Assembly: GCA_022925895.1 (NCBI GenBank)
Contig: JAKSYS010000121.1
Location: 49,909-113,908 of the forward strand
From: Fragilaria crotonensis
Lineage: Eukaryota > Bacillariophyta > Fragilariophyceae > Fragilariales > Fragilariaceae
Direction: 5' to 3'
Length of the DNA: 64,000 nt
In this document: piece by piece, positions 11,905 to 21,753 of the stretch
Position numbering within the stretch: the first letter of the stretch is position 1
How the letters are laid out: each line of letters begins with the position of its first letter
Notes under the pieces: generated by a model
Seen by the model: the letters and a program-made list of their open reading frames with translations, nothing else
Told to the model about the DNA's origin: nothing
The model's database searches: none
Position numbers and translations under genes: made by a program

Positions 11905-12620
11905 GTGTTACATCTCAAATTGAAGCCACGGACAAAACCTACGACAAGGTTCAAGTTGATGACGATATGATTTTCATTGTGACAGCGCATGGCAAAACGA
12001 AGTGATGGTTCGTAATGTCATAAGGCATATTGCACTATACAATTCGAGGTGGGTAGCCAAGGAACCATCCGAGGCGACTACCTTCACAATACTCGGGATT
12101 CTGCATAACCTGGTACATGTAAGGACATCTACTCCGCACTCCTGAGTAAGTATGCATACTTAACATACATGTCAAGTCCCTGTACACTGTGGAAACAAAA
12201 CAGGACGAAGATCCGACCAGTCCTTTGTTTCCGATTCAAACGGTGGACGCGAGACTGTGAAGCAGACAATGTGGGCAACGCTGCAATCTGCAATCAACGG
12301 ATGTGCGATGGAGTGAACTCGCAACTAGAGGTGAGACTCACCTTTCGAATCCTTGTCAAGCATTGCGATATTGTTGTCAACAATGGCCTTGTGTCCCTTG
12401 TCACGACTGTGTCCTTGGTCCTTGGTACAATCAGTCGTGCATAATTCGGTTGTGAGCCTGATGTCTGCCAATGCTGACGCCATGGTGACAAGCGCAGGCA
12501 TGTGTGTGTTTGACCTTAATGATCCGCGTCATATGTTGTTTTGTTTCGTTAAGTATTTTCAAACCCAAATAATATACGAAATCGTCCTGTGTTGATATCA
12601 ATCAATTCATGCAGCCCCTC

Positions 12621-12628
12621 TGACGTCA
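12621..12628. promoter_or_regulatory. Second palindromic CRE-like site TGACGTCA
   Basis: A second perfect copy about 965 bp upstream of the HSF start. It could also serve something on the plus strand, though no plus-strand gene lies close. Confidence 0.25.
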
Positions 12629-12853
12629 TCGATCAAGTTGTAGGATTCGACAGTTCGCACTTGCACAATGCACAAGCACAAGCGACATACTGTCCGAGTA
12701 TGTTCTGCCCTTGCTCTATGCATACCAGGTACTCGTATGTACCATACAACGAGTACTGTACCTGGTAGTACTTTTTGGGATTTGCTCTTATTGTTAATTG
12801 TTACTATGTATGTACATGTACAGTGTATCATATCCTACTATATTATAAATTAA

Positions 12854-12895
12854 TTGTGTGCGTGTGTGCGTGTGTGCGTGTGTGCGTGTGTGCGT
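12854..12895. repeat. Microsatellite, 8-bp unit GTGTGTGC
   Basis: About five head-to-tail copies of an 8-base unit (GTGTGTGC), ending in GTCTG. Ordinary simple repeat, likely length-polymorphic. Confidence 0.85.
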
Positions 12896-13471
12896 CTGTT
12901 ACGGAGTATGACCACTCTGGGGTACTGGATCAAATGTTGCACTGTTACGTGGATTACATGTACTACAGGTCTACAGTACATAAACGGACGGTAATTTATG
13001 TTGAAACGACAGTGTGTTACGTTACTGAACTACAATACTGTACGAATTCAAAGTTACTGGATGGAATACTCATTGAATTTGCTGTGAACAGGTTGCTTGA
13101 CAAATGCTACTGTAAAATATACCGTGCGATGAACTGCAATACTGGGGCATGATAAGTACCAGGTACCTGGTACTGTACTTCATGAAGTTTCCTACGTGGG
13201 TACCATGGTACTGCATACTGTAGGGGAAAAAGTAGTGATACGGAGTACGACCAGGTTGGGGGTACTGTACGTCCAGTTTCCTGTAGTAGACACTCCGATC
13301 AAATGTGGAGGCACCCACTAGTATGACATATAATATTCAATATTCGGTCTACAAGTACAAGTACTGTACGCGACAATAATGAACAACGAAAGACATTTAA
13401 ACGTATATGAATATATTACACGAACAGAATGCCCAGACGCCAAGAAATTAGATCCAGTCAGTCCGGGTCAA

Positions 13472-13493
13472 GTACAAGTACTCGTACTTGTAC
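13472..13493. repeat. GTAC palindrome, perfect 10-bp inverted repeat
   Basis: GTACAAGTAC and its exact reverse complement GTACTTGTAC are separated by two bases (TC). The right arm recurs 13 bases further on. This is the clearest of many GTAC palindromes in the window's intergenic DNA. Confidence 0.7.
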
Positions 13494-13732
13494 AACAGTA
13501 CTCGTACTTGTACCGGGGATTGTAGTCTACAAAGACCGTACCTGGTACTACCGGTAGTACCAGAGGTACTCGAAGTAGTCGTAACTGTACCAGCTACAAC
13601 TCGTACTCCACACACACGATATGCCCTTGTCAACACGTCGCTTGATAGAGTCAGTTGGTGTATTCGACTGATGGTAGATGGTATTGCCTCTGTTCGGATT
13701 AACTAGAATCATCTCTGCTCTCTTTGCTATCC

Positions 13733-14389
13733 ATGTCTATAGTGAGACTGCGGATATCACTCCTTACCGTGATGCTTACTTGGCGTGCTGCGTTTGGAGG
13801 CGTCGCCGCTCGTCGATTGGCGTTTGGACAGATACCTCGTATCCAACGACAAAAACGCTCCTTTGCTGTGTGGTCCAGCAAGCCTGGCAGGAGTGACCAG
13901 AACACAGAATACAAGCCATACGTACAGTCGACTCCTTCCTTTCGGCGGCCGCTTTCTACAGCTAGTGACAAGTGGATAGTGCCCAAGTCCGTGACGATAC
14001 CAGAAGACCGACTCGAAATTTCGTTTGCGAGGGCGTCTGGGGCTGGAGGCCAGAATGTCAACAAGGTGGAAACCAAGGTAGATATTCGGTTCAATGTCAT
14101 GCAGGCCGATTGGCTTCCTATGGAAGTGCGACAACGAATTCAAGACAATAATGCCAATCGGATGAACAAGGATGGCTTCTTGAACCTCTCGTCTCAAGAA
14201 TATCGAACGCAGTTGCAGAACCGCAAGAAGGCATTGGAAAAGCTGGAGGAAATTATTCTAAAAGCGTATCCCCGTCCAGTGGAACGAAAAGTACGGAAGG
14301 GCGTCTCCAAGGCCGCAAAGGAGAGAAACAAAGAAGAAAAAAAGAAGCGAAGTGACATCAAGGAAAGGCGTCGATCTGTTGATTTCTAA
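13733..14389 (+). CDS. ArfB/ICT1-type peptidyl-tRNA hydrolase (organellar release factor-like)
   Basis: A 218-residue protein with the GGQ catalytic loop at residues 105-107 in SGAGGQNVNKVETKVDIRF. That loop enters the ribosomal peptidyl-transferase centre and hydrolyses peptidyl-tRNA. The protein lacks codon-recognition domains and has a long basic C-terminal tail (KVRKGVSKAAKERNKEEKKK), the mark of ArfB/ICT1-type rescue factors, whose tail probes the empty mRNA channel of stalled ribosomes. The first 70 residues are hydrophobic then Arg/Ser-rich, consistent with import into mitochondria or plastid. The start is the ATG at 13733. No breaks. Mitochondrial versus plastid location cannot be decided here. 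Confidence 0.88.
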   Translation: MSIVRLRISLLTVMLTWRAAFGGVAARRLAFGQIPRIQRQKRSFAVWSSKPGRSDQNTEYKPYVQSTPSFRRPLSTASDKWIVPKSVTIPEDRLEISFARASGAGGQNVNKVETKVDIRFNVMQADWLPMEVRQRIQDNNANRMNKDGFLNLSSQEYRTQLQNRKKALEKLEEIILKAYPRPVERKVRKGVSKAAKERNKEEKKKRSDIKERRRSVDF

Positions 14390-15291
14390 GGTGAACGTTG
14401 GGCACTGCGCGGCTGCTTGTTGCTTTGGTATCCTTTGTTACCATAGCTTTAGGTTTCTGGCATGTTCAATTTCGTGTTGGTTTCTCTTTCGCTGTCAACG
14501 TGGTAAGCGTTCTCGACCATTCCAGTGGCGGCTAATGTTCTCTCTTTCACACCACACGGTGAGTCGACTTGACTTCCGGAACGCGCACAAAAGCCTTCGA
14601 TATCAAAATGTTGCGGTTGTGGCATTCCTTAAATGAGGAACGGGATGCTTCGAAGTCACTCTGGTTGAGCTTCACGCGAGACACGATCACGGCCTCCTAG
14701 ATTTTGGCAACATGATTTGCAGGGTGAACAGAAGCGCCCGTGCTCGACATCTCAATCCTGGTGTAGAAGATGCATGTGAGGCATCGTTCGATCATCATCG
14801 TCAAGCGCCGTCCAGGTTGGGGCGTCGCCTACCTGAGTATCTGCAAATTTCCTTGAAAGCAACCATCCCCTCTACCGGTAGAGTAGTTGCTACCGTAGTG
14901 CTTATGACAACCGGTACGAATTACGATGTGTATGATAACAGGTGAGGCTCGAGGAGTCGTACGGTAGTACTTGTACTCGTACCCTGTGGACAGTGCCCAT
15001 GTACGCATTTATCTGTTCAAGTCCGGTATCGTAACAGGTGTGCATTGCACTCAACCGTCGTCGTAGAAGTTATGTATCAGTACAGTACGACGTACAGATC
15101 CATATGTGTGTACCTTGTAGTATTTTGAAAGAACTTCGCGTTCGTCGCTGTCTTGGTTGACGATTGCAATGCTCGGAGTACAACGAAGTCGTGCTCTGTA
15201 TGGATGAGTCGACCTTCCAACCTTCCAACCTTCAACCGAATGGAGTCAGCACGCCTCAACTTCGTATCCTACCACCTAAAGCCCTGTAGGC
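14390..15291. other. Intergenic spacer
   Basis: No gene recognised. A few GTAC words occur at 14870-15110. Holds the presumed promoter of the dioxygenase gene. Confidence 0.4.
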
Positions 15292-16305
15292 ATGTTTCGA
15301 TTGACGATTAGTCTTGCGAGCATAGGATGCTTCCTTGATCGAGGAAACGCGTTCGGATTGCACCTGCAAAAGCCCAAGTATCATCAAACTCCACTGCATC
15401 TGCAACCACAACTCCAATCAACCAGTTTCCAATTGACGGGGAACAACGAGCAATCGGTCCCATCGAATGCTGAAGTTCTCTCTCAAGATCCACTTGTCTA
15501 TGTTGTTCCCAATTTCTTGTCACCCGACGAATGTCGATCGTACATTGATCGCGTAGAATACCTGGCGTCTCATCAGAATCGCACCATGACAAGATCAAAC
15601 CCTCCGAAAGTTTCAATAGACGCCAAAAAATTGTGGCCATTACCATTCCTATCACTCATGGCAGGTGTTCCGACGTTGCTGCATTTGGATTTGTCTTCCA
15701 CAAGCTTTGATGATCTTCGAGAGGCCCTCCTACTTCCAATATCATCTGCGCTGGGTCTATCAATTATGATGGCAGTCTCTGCGGTTCCAATTCTTCAATT
15801 CGTTTCAGATTCCTCATCTCGTACGAGTGATGCCATGGCGTTGAATCAGATGGAGGACGTGGACTTTGTGAAAGGACTCGTTGATCGGGTTTCGTCAACG
15901 ACCAAACAAGAATGGTTCAAGTGGGAGGCACCAGTTGTGACTCGATACTCACCAGGAGCGATCTTTGCCAAGCACGGAGATGCTTCTCCTACACAAGGAT
16001 CTGAGTGGCAGGATTTGGGAGGGCAGCGAATAGTCACTTGCATTTGTTATCTCAACACATTGGAAGGAGGTGGAGGCGAGACTGCGTTCGATCGACTTGG
16101 CGTTAGAGTGCGTCCAACCCAAGGCAGCGCTCTATTCTTTTTCCCTGCAGATGCGAATACGTTGGAGGCAGACGACCGTACTGTTCATGAATCCCTTGAA
16201 CCATTGGAAGAAAAGTGGATTGTACAAATGTTTTGTCGAGCTGGTCGGCGTGTCCCACCGCCTCTGGGCCTCCCTGATGCCTTTCGGTCAGTGTCATCAC
16301 AGTGA
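15292..16305 (+). CDS. Prolyl 4-hydroxylase-like 2-oxoglutarate/Fe(II) dioxygenase
   Basis: A 337-residue protein with the double-stranded beta-helix of P4H-type dioxygenases. Iron ligands are visible as H228 and D230 (KHGDA) and H299 (TVHES). The 2-oxoglutarate-binding basic residue follows about ten residues later in EKWIVQMF. The N-terminus is a signal peptide ending in GNAFG, an ASAF-like motif suggesting ER or plastid entry. An unusual insertion at about residues 115-170 between the family's N-terminal helix and the first strands is hydrophobic (two stretches, PLPFLSLMAGVPTLL and SALGLSIMMAVSAVPIL) and may span a membrane. The likely role is hydroxylation of proline in target peptides. 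The frame is intact. Confidence 0.82.
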   Translation: MFRLTISLASIGCFLDRGNAFGLHLQKPKYHQTPLHLQPQLQSTSFQLTGNNEQSVPSNAEVLSQDPLVYVVPNFLSPDECRSYIDRVEYLASHQNRTMTRSNPPKVSIDAKKLWPLPFLSLMAGVPTLLHLDLSSTSFDDLREALLLPISSALGLSIMMAVSAVPILQFVSDSSSRTSDAMALNQMEDVDFVKGLVDRVSSTTKQEWFKWEAPVVTRYSPGAIFAKHGDASPTQGSEWQDLGGQRIVTCICYLNTLEGGGGETAFDRLGVRVRPTQGSALFFFPADANTLEADDRTVHESLEPLEEKWIVQMFCRAGRRVPPPLGLPDAFRSVSSQ

Positions 16306-16983
16306 AAAGTTGTTGTTAATCGATTGGTATATGCAATATTTGGGCAAAGACTATCCGTGGCTTGATTGATATATTTAGAGTTCTGACTGAGTATTGCAGA
16401 CTCTAGCATAAAGACGTATGTGCATGGATTCATACCATCATGCTAAGTTGCACAACCTTTACTACTACAACTACTTGTCGCTGTAGCAGTAGTATGCGCT
16501 TTGCAATTTTATTCTTAGTTTGGCATCCCATCTCTTTCTAGCGCGCGTTTCCAGGAGCGGGAACGTGGAAACAGGCCGATGCTCTCAGGTCTCCACATGG
16601 TCGCATGCCTGATGTCTGATGTCCAGTCCGTGGTCCGCAATCCAATTGAAAACCGTCGTTTACCTGTCCTCTCTTAACTCTCAAGTCTCGAGTGACGAAG
16701 CCCATGAACAGTGCGGTGATGGGCTTCATCTATGATCCTGATGGATGCAAAACGAAAAACGTCCCGCTGTTGTGCATTACAATATCTACTTTCTAGAAAG
16801 TACTCCGAACGCAGAGTAGATACGCTTTCCAAGGCACAATTACACTTACACGGCAGCACGTGCTCCTGTAGTCTACTCAGAGACGACTCCACTTCCTTCG
16901 TTACTTGGAGAAAATCGGGCTGTGCAACGTTTTTTGGTTTAGTTCACGTTAAGAATGCAAGTGAATCCGTCCCTCAATTTTAG
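16306..16983. other. Intergenic spacer
   Basis: No gene recognised. Short frames on both strands only. Confidence 0.4.
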
Positions 16984-19409
16984 CCATGGAAAAAGGAGGA
17001 GAATCAAGTCCTCTATGAAGTGTTGGGTTCGCCGAGTCTTCTCTATCGACATGCTTCTTCGTACACTTTACTGCACGAGTCAACCCGCAAGGCGCCCTCT
17101 TTACGGGATGCAGCGCGGTGGAAAACTGACTTCCTTTCATCTCATCGCATCAAAGCCAGATTCTTTGATACAACGGTTGAATTGACGGCAAAGAAACAAC
17201 GCTTGGAAGAGGATGAAGTGCCACCCCAACATCCTCAAAGGGGCTCCCGTCCCAACTCTCGGGGAAAACAAAAAGTCACGCCAGGGGTTCCAAGTGACGA
17301 AGAGCAACATAGTCGAGTGCTGGAGGAAATCAGAAACGCAATGTTTCCCAAAAATCCAGGACTCTCCGTCACAATGAGAAAAATAGACCAAACCTACCAA
17401 CCTGCAAACCTACGAAGAAGATTCGGTCCAACTTTGCGAAAGAAGTGTTTACTTGCCAGAGGCAAATAGCGATGGAACGGATGAATGCGTCACCCGAGTA
17501 TCTTGCACCGTTTGATTCGAATGTTCTCATGTGGGGTCTGAGTGACGAGGACGCGCACAACTATCAGAGCCAGAGCAGAGCAATGCCGAACGAAGAGAAC
17601 ATGGAAATTGTATAGTCTCCTTCCGCTGCCCTTGTTGCAAATCAACAAGATGCTTGATGCACCCTTCAGGAGATATGCTTTCAACGTTGTGCGTTTCGAC
17701 ACTGGAATTGCCTCAAGAGACTGGGTTGATACCATTTGCGGACAAGCATACCAAATCCGCATCTCGACACGAAATCGAAATTGAGAGCGGATCTTGCAGA
17801 TTTCCGAGTGCTCGCACTGGACGACAGGAATTGGGTACTTCTAGTTCGCACCTCCAACTATTGTACCATTGTGAGCATCGAGAGTACAGGTAATTGCATG
17901 TTCCATATCAAGTCAGTCAAACGACTCGACCTAAGATCAATGTCCATCTCCGCTCCATCTTTTCGACCGCTCTACGCGACAGCCCACCAGAGGTACGGCA
18001 GTAACTGGTTCACCGATTCCTTAATTGCTGTGGTGTCCAGGTTGGATCGCGCTCGAACGGCGAACGTAGTCCACTGTGGCATTGATGCACCTGTCAAGCA
18101 TACGATTGAGAATCTTGAAAAGATTGACCTCGTTGAGTTTTCTGGGAGGCATCCGATGATTCTTCACTGGCAGCCACGTCCCACATGCGACCAGCACTTG
18201 TGGACAACTTTGTTACCAAGCGTCCGATGTTGGGACTCGGATCGTCGCTCTATACAATAGATCTTCGATCCGACCAGGCTGCCTTTCAATGGAGTCCAAG
18301 TGCCGCAGAGTTTGTGACAGAATGTGTCACTCCATCTCTGGTTTACTCTCGGATGTGCACAAGGACAATAGCTTGTTTGTTGCGTCGACATCTGCAGGAA
18401 AGTGTTGGGAAGTCGATTCGAGAATGCCCTATCGTGCACTGGATTCATGGACGTTGCCGGGATTATGTCAAAGCATGGGAGTAAACACGTACTGTGGCGA
18501 TCTTCATGGATGCAGGACCTGCTTCATCGACCAAGAGATGATTATAGGGATGGAGTGCTGCGTCCTTCCTCAGTGTTGACACGAGTGTTGAGGCGTTTGA
18601 CTTTGCGTCTACCAGCGTCCAGTGACACGTCCCCTTTGGAATCTCAGAGTTTGGAGTTGCTATCCGGCCCGAGTCTAGAAGGCGTAAGCGCGACGCGGTC
18701 TTCGGTGTTTCCACTCCCAGATGTGTCCTCGAGAGTGTTCACTTGTGGCATCACATCATTTCGTGATAGTGTATCCAGTATTCTCAACGACAGACAGTGC
18801 AAACACCTCGAATATACGAGTACACCATCCATGGCACTCTCTGTCATTACTTTGACAAATATGGGTGACCTTTACAGTTCAGTGCTCCTGGAGTGTAGCG
18901 ATCGCGAAAGGAAACACGGCACGAAACCAGCATCAACGGGTGGAAGCAAATGCCTTTCCGTTGCCCCTCTGGTCGACGATGGCAAACCTACATCAAAGTC
19001 GTTCATCAAACGTCCCGAGGGTGGTTATAGAATGCGATCAGTTCTGGGCGATTTTCCCGCTACTCCGAACAGCAAGATCACGAAAACAATAGTGGAGACG
19101 AGGAGTGAGTGCGAACCATTTATTTCAATACCTTTGCACGAGATTAGGCAGCGAGGCGTTGGTGTGGCACGCCAAATGGGGAGTGAAGGAGGACGACGCA
19201 AGGATTCGGATGTCGATCACACCGCCTCTCGGCAATCCATTATGTCGGGCAGTACTGGGATCCTGACCAGCTCCTCAGATCAATTAAGCGGAGCTCTCGA
19301 TGATCTTCGCTCATCAACAAATGAATTGATCGCTCGAAATGGAGAAGGGGGATGCCAGCATTTGGCCGCTTTAGGAAGAAACGCATGGAGCCAGGCTTCC
19401 CCAAACTAA
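16984..19409 (+). CDS. Possible TAF1C/Rrn6-like beta-propeller protein, heavily frameshifted
   Basis: A plus-strand gene can be followed through changing frames from the ATG near 16984 to 19409. At least six single-base indels are needed (for example in the A-run near 16990, and near 17440, 17600, 18190, 18330 and 18480). Recognisable stretches in order: KEENQVLYEVLGSPSLLYR; ADFRVLALDDRNWVLLVRTS; GLGSSLYTIDLRSDQAAFQW; DVHKDNSLFVASTSAGKCWE; VDSRMPYRALDSWTLPG; ALSVITLTNMGDLYSSVLLE. The order of 'L-IDLRS', 'W-P-', 'D-RMP-R-L-SW-LPG' and 'TN-GDLY' repeats fits a WD-like propeller as in the RNA polymerase I factor TAF1C/Rrn6. The assignment is from pattern memory only. If right, the protein is part of the SL1/core-factor complex that recruits Pol I to rDNA. 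It could instead be another WD40 protein or a young pseudogene. Confidence 0.35.
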
Positions 19410-19533
19410 CAGCCAAAGAGCAATACTCTGCGAACCGTAACCCCAATCTGATCCGAGGCAGATACAATGTAATTGGGTTGTACACTAACATTACCTTGAT
19501 ACTGCCTACTAGAACATGCGATTTTCAAAGGTT

Positions 19534-21753
19534 TCACGAGCTCTCTTCCAATAGCTTTGGAGCCGAGACAGGGCTGGCGGTAATACTCAAGCAGGTAGCT
19601 GCAAGCTCAACGCTTCGGGCCAGATGCGCGATTGAGAACCGATTGTCCAAACCTAAGACAAACTGAAGCAATTCCAAGCGGAGACATGGGGAGTGCATAT
19701 TGGAAACCATCTCGTGGATGGCCTGGAGGAATTTTACACTCTGAAAGTCGGTCTCTGACACTGCTGCTTTGAGTTTCGCAGCAAATACTTTTCGATTCAC
19801 AACTGCTTTATTGCTAACGAATGCCATGAAGCTGGAATCGTTTTCCATGGCAATCTGCAGGTCGGCCTGAGCTGCGTGCTGATTGTGCCACGAAGCCAAC
19901 CGAAAGGCAACCGAGTTCTGACCGTGTTCCACCCACTCTTCAATAGCCTCAATGCATTCCTTGACCCTCTTTGGCTCCACCGTCCTGCATCGCTTTGAGG
20001 ACTTGAGCTGCACCCAAGACTGCGAGGAGACCATCCGAATTGGTAGCAGAACGCAATCGATCAGTATCAAGCGGAGGAGGTGGAGGTGGAGACGGAATAC
20101 TGTGATGCACCAGTTTCCCACAAGCCGTCCTTTTGACAATGTCATCACTGAAGTGAGCATTCGCCTCAACGCCACATGCGCCTACTCCGCAAGACTCAGT
20201 CGCTGTGTCGCCATTCATTGCATCCTCGAGTTCGTAACCTTGAGTTGCCACAAGGGAATACAAAATGAGAAGCTGTCGGGCAGTATGGTAGTCGCTAGAA
20301 CGGACTGCAGATGCGAGTCCCTCGTTGACGATGTCCTGTAGATGGTGGTGGCGGGCGTCGCGCCTTTGCTTGGCTGCCTCACTGTTATCCAAGTGGTCAT
20401 CTTTGCGCTTGGCTTCCATTAAGAGCTTCACAGTACTCTCATCAGTTGCTCCGAAACCTCCCGCGAGACGAGCGCGCTCCTCTGGGGTCAAGACTTGGCG
20501 GATGTTATCTGACTCCAAGTCCAATAGTTCTTCCATCTTCTGCTTCAACTCCGCGTCAGCCGTATTGTCGACAGTGGTTTTATAGGCGATCGCTACGTTC
20601 TGGAATGGATTCAAGTTTCGGGCTGCAATCTTGAGCAACTGCTGCTCCATTTTGGACGTTAAGACACGTGCTCCCAACTCTGGTGTGATCAGGAGAAGAG
20701 GGGTCGACTTCATCTCTGGGTTCAACACATGTGCCACACGAGCTCGAGTGCGCAGAAGTGATAACAAGTGGCCGAAGGTGGCGGTGCGGACGAAGAATGC
20801 CACTGGAAGGCCAACACCATCGTCCAACGAAGGAATAGCATTCTCATTGCTTGAACTCTCATTTGTCGCATCATCGACATTAGAAATACGACCCACACCT
20901 CCAACACGCAAGAACACTTCATTGTATGGCACGGTCTGCAAGCCACCCTCGATCATCCGCCCCAAGATGGCGTAATCTTTTTTCGTCAGGTAGTCATTAT
21001 TGTTTTTCCGTAGCGTTTCAAGCGACACGAGCGCCTCCTGACGACCATTGATCAGCTTGCCTCTACTATCAATGTTGAATTCTGTTTTAGCGGCATACCC
21101 TGACGGCCATGCCCACGTTTTGGTCCTCGTGACTGCCTCCGTTTCGGTCTCACCGCCACTATAATCCCTGGGCAGCGCGAAAACAACTCCAGTTGTGTAT
21201 TCATTTGTGGAACCAAAGGCTCGCATCTTTTTCCTGTTTTCGGGAAGCAACGTCGTCGATGTAACGAACGAGTTGTACGGATAGCTGCCGTGAGGAGGAA
21301 TGTCATCGTGTACATGCGGCGCTCGATAATCTAGCTTGGCGATGGGTTTCAAAAGCGTCGCAGAAATGCGGTCCAGTCACTGTTTCGGAGGGTCTTGACG
21401 CACGCTCGCTGCTCCTCAACATGTCAAGCACATCCCGCTCGGCCTCCGTCAAATCCTCAAGCACAATATCTTGAAGTAATGGGGTGAACTCATCCTTGGC
21501 AGTGAGTTCGAGCCGGGGAGGGGCTTAACTTTGGGAGTATAGTTGACAACTTCAAAGGTTTCGTCGTCACCTCCAATCGAGGAATCTGTACTTATCGCAT
21601 GGTGCAGATGAGCCCTCCTCAAATGATCTCGAAACACAATGGATCGTGCCGACTCATGATACACCAAAACTGGAGGAGGAACTGGTTTATCCGAGTCCAC
21701 GGATGTGAATCATCGGACGAGAAGGAAGATGATCGGTCGCGAGCGGAAAACAT
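19534..21753 (-). CDS. Conserved protein of unknown function, large, frameshifted
   Basis: A long minus-strand gene begins at an ATG at 21753 (MFSARDRSSSFSSDDS) and ends at 19534. Its frame must be corrected by single bases at about 21700, 21510, 21370 and 19970. The N-terminal part has PVPPPVLVYHESARSIVFRD and DWTAFLRRF. The middle part is well structured: HDDIPPHGSYPYNSFVTST, a KTWAWPSGYAAKTEFNID box, KKDYAILGRMI, then GVGLPVAFFVRTATFGHLLS and LTPEERARLAGGFGATDEST. The C-terminal 200 residues are helical (TDFQSVKFLQAIHEMVSNMH). I know look-alikes of this arrangement only as uncharacterised diatom proteins. No catalytic motif is visible. Expected length is about 740 residues. Convergent with the preceding gene. 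Confidence 0.6.

Larger units (their letters stand above)
11657..13732. other. Intergenic region with CRE sites, microsatellite and GTAC-rich palindromes
   Basis: Lies between the divergent HSF and ArfB genes and acts as both upstream regions. It holds two TGACGTCA sites, a GT-rich microsatellite at 12854-12895, and a dense set of GTAC words from about 12720 to 13620. Frames at 12169-12444 and 12775-13152 look spurious. Confidence 0.45.

Noticed and set aside
12720-13620. Possible CRISPR-like or tandem array of GTAC words
   Set aside because: Spacing is irregular and units differ; eukaryotic context; no repeat-spacer structure.
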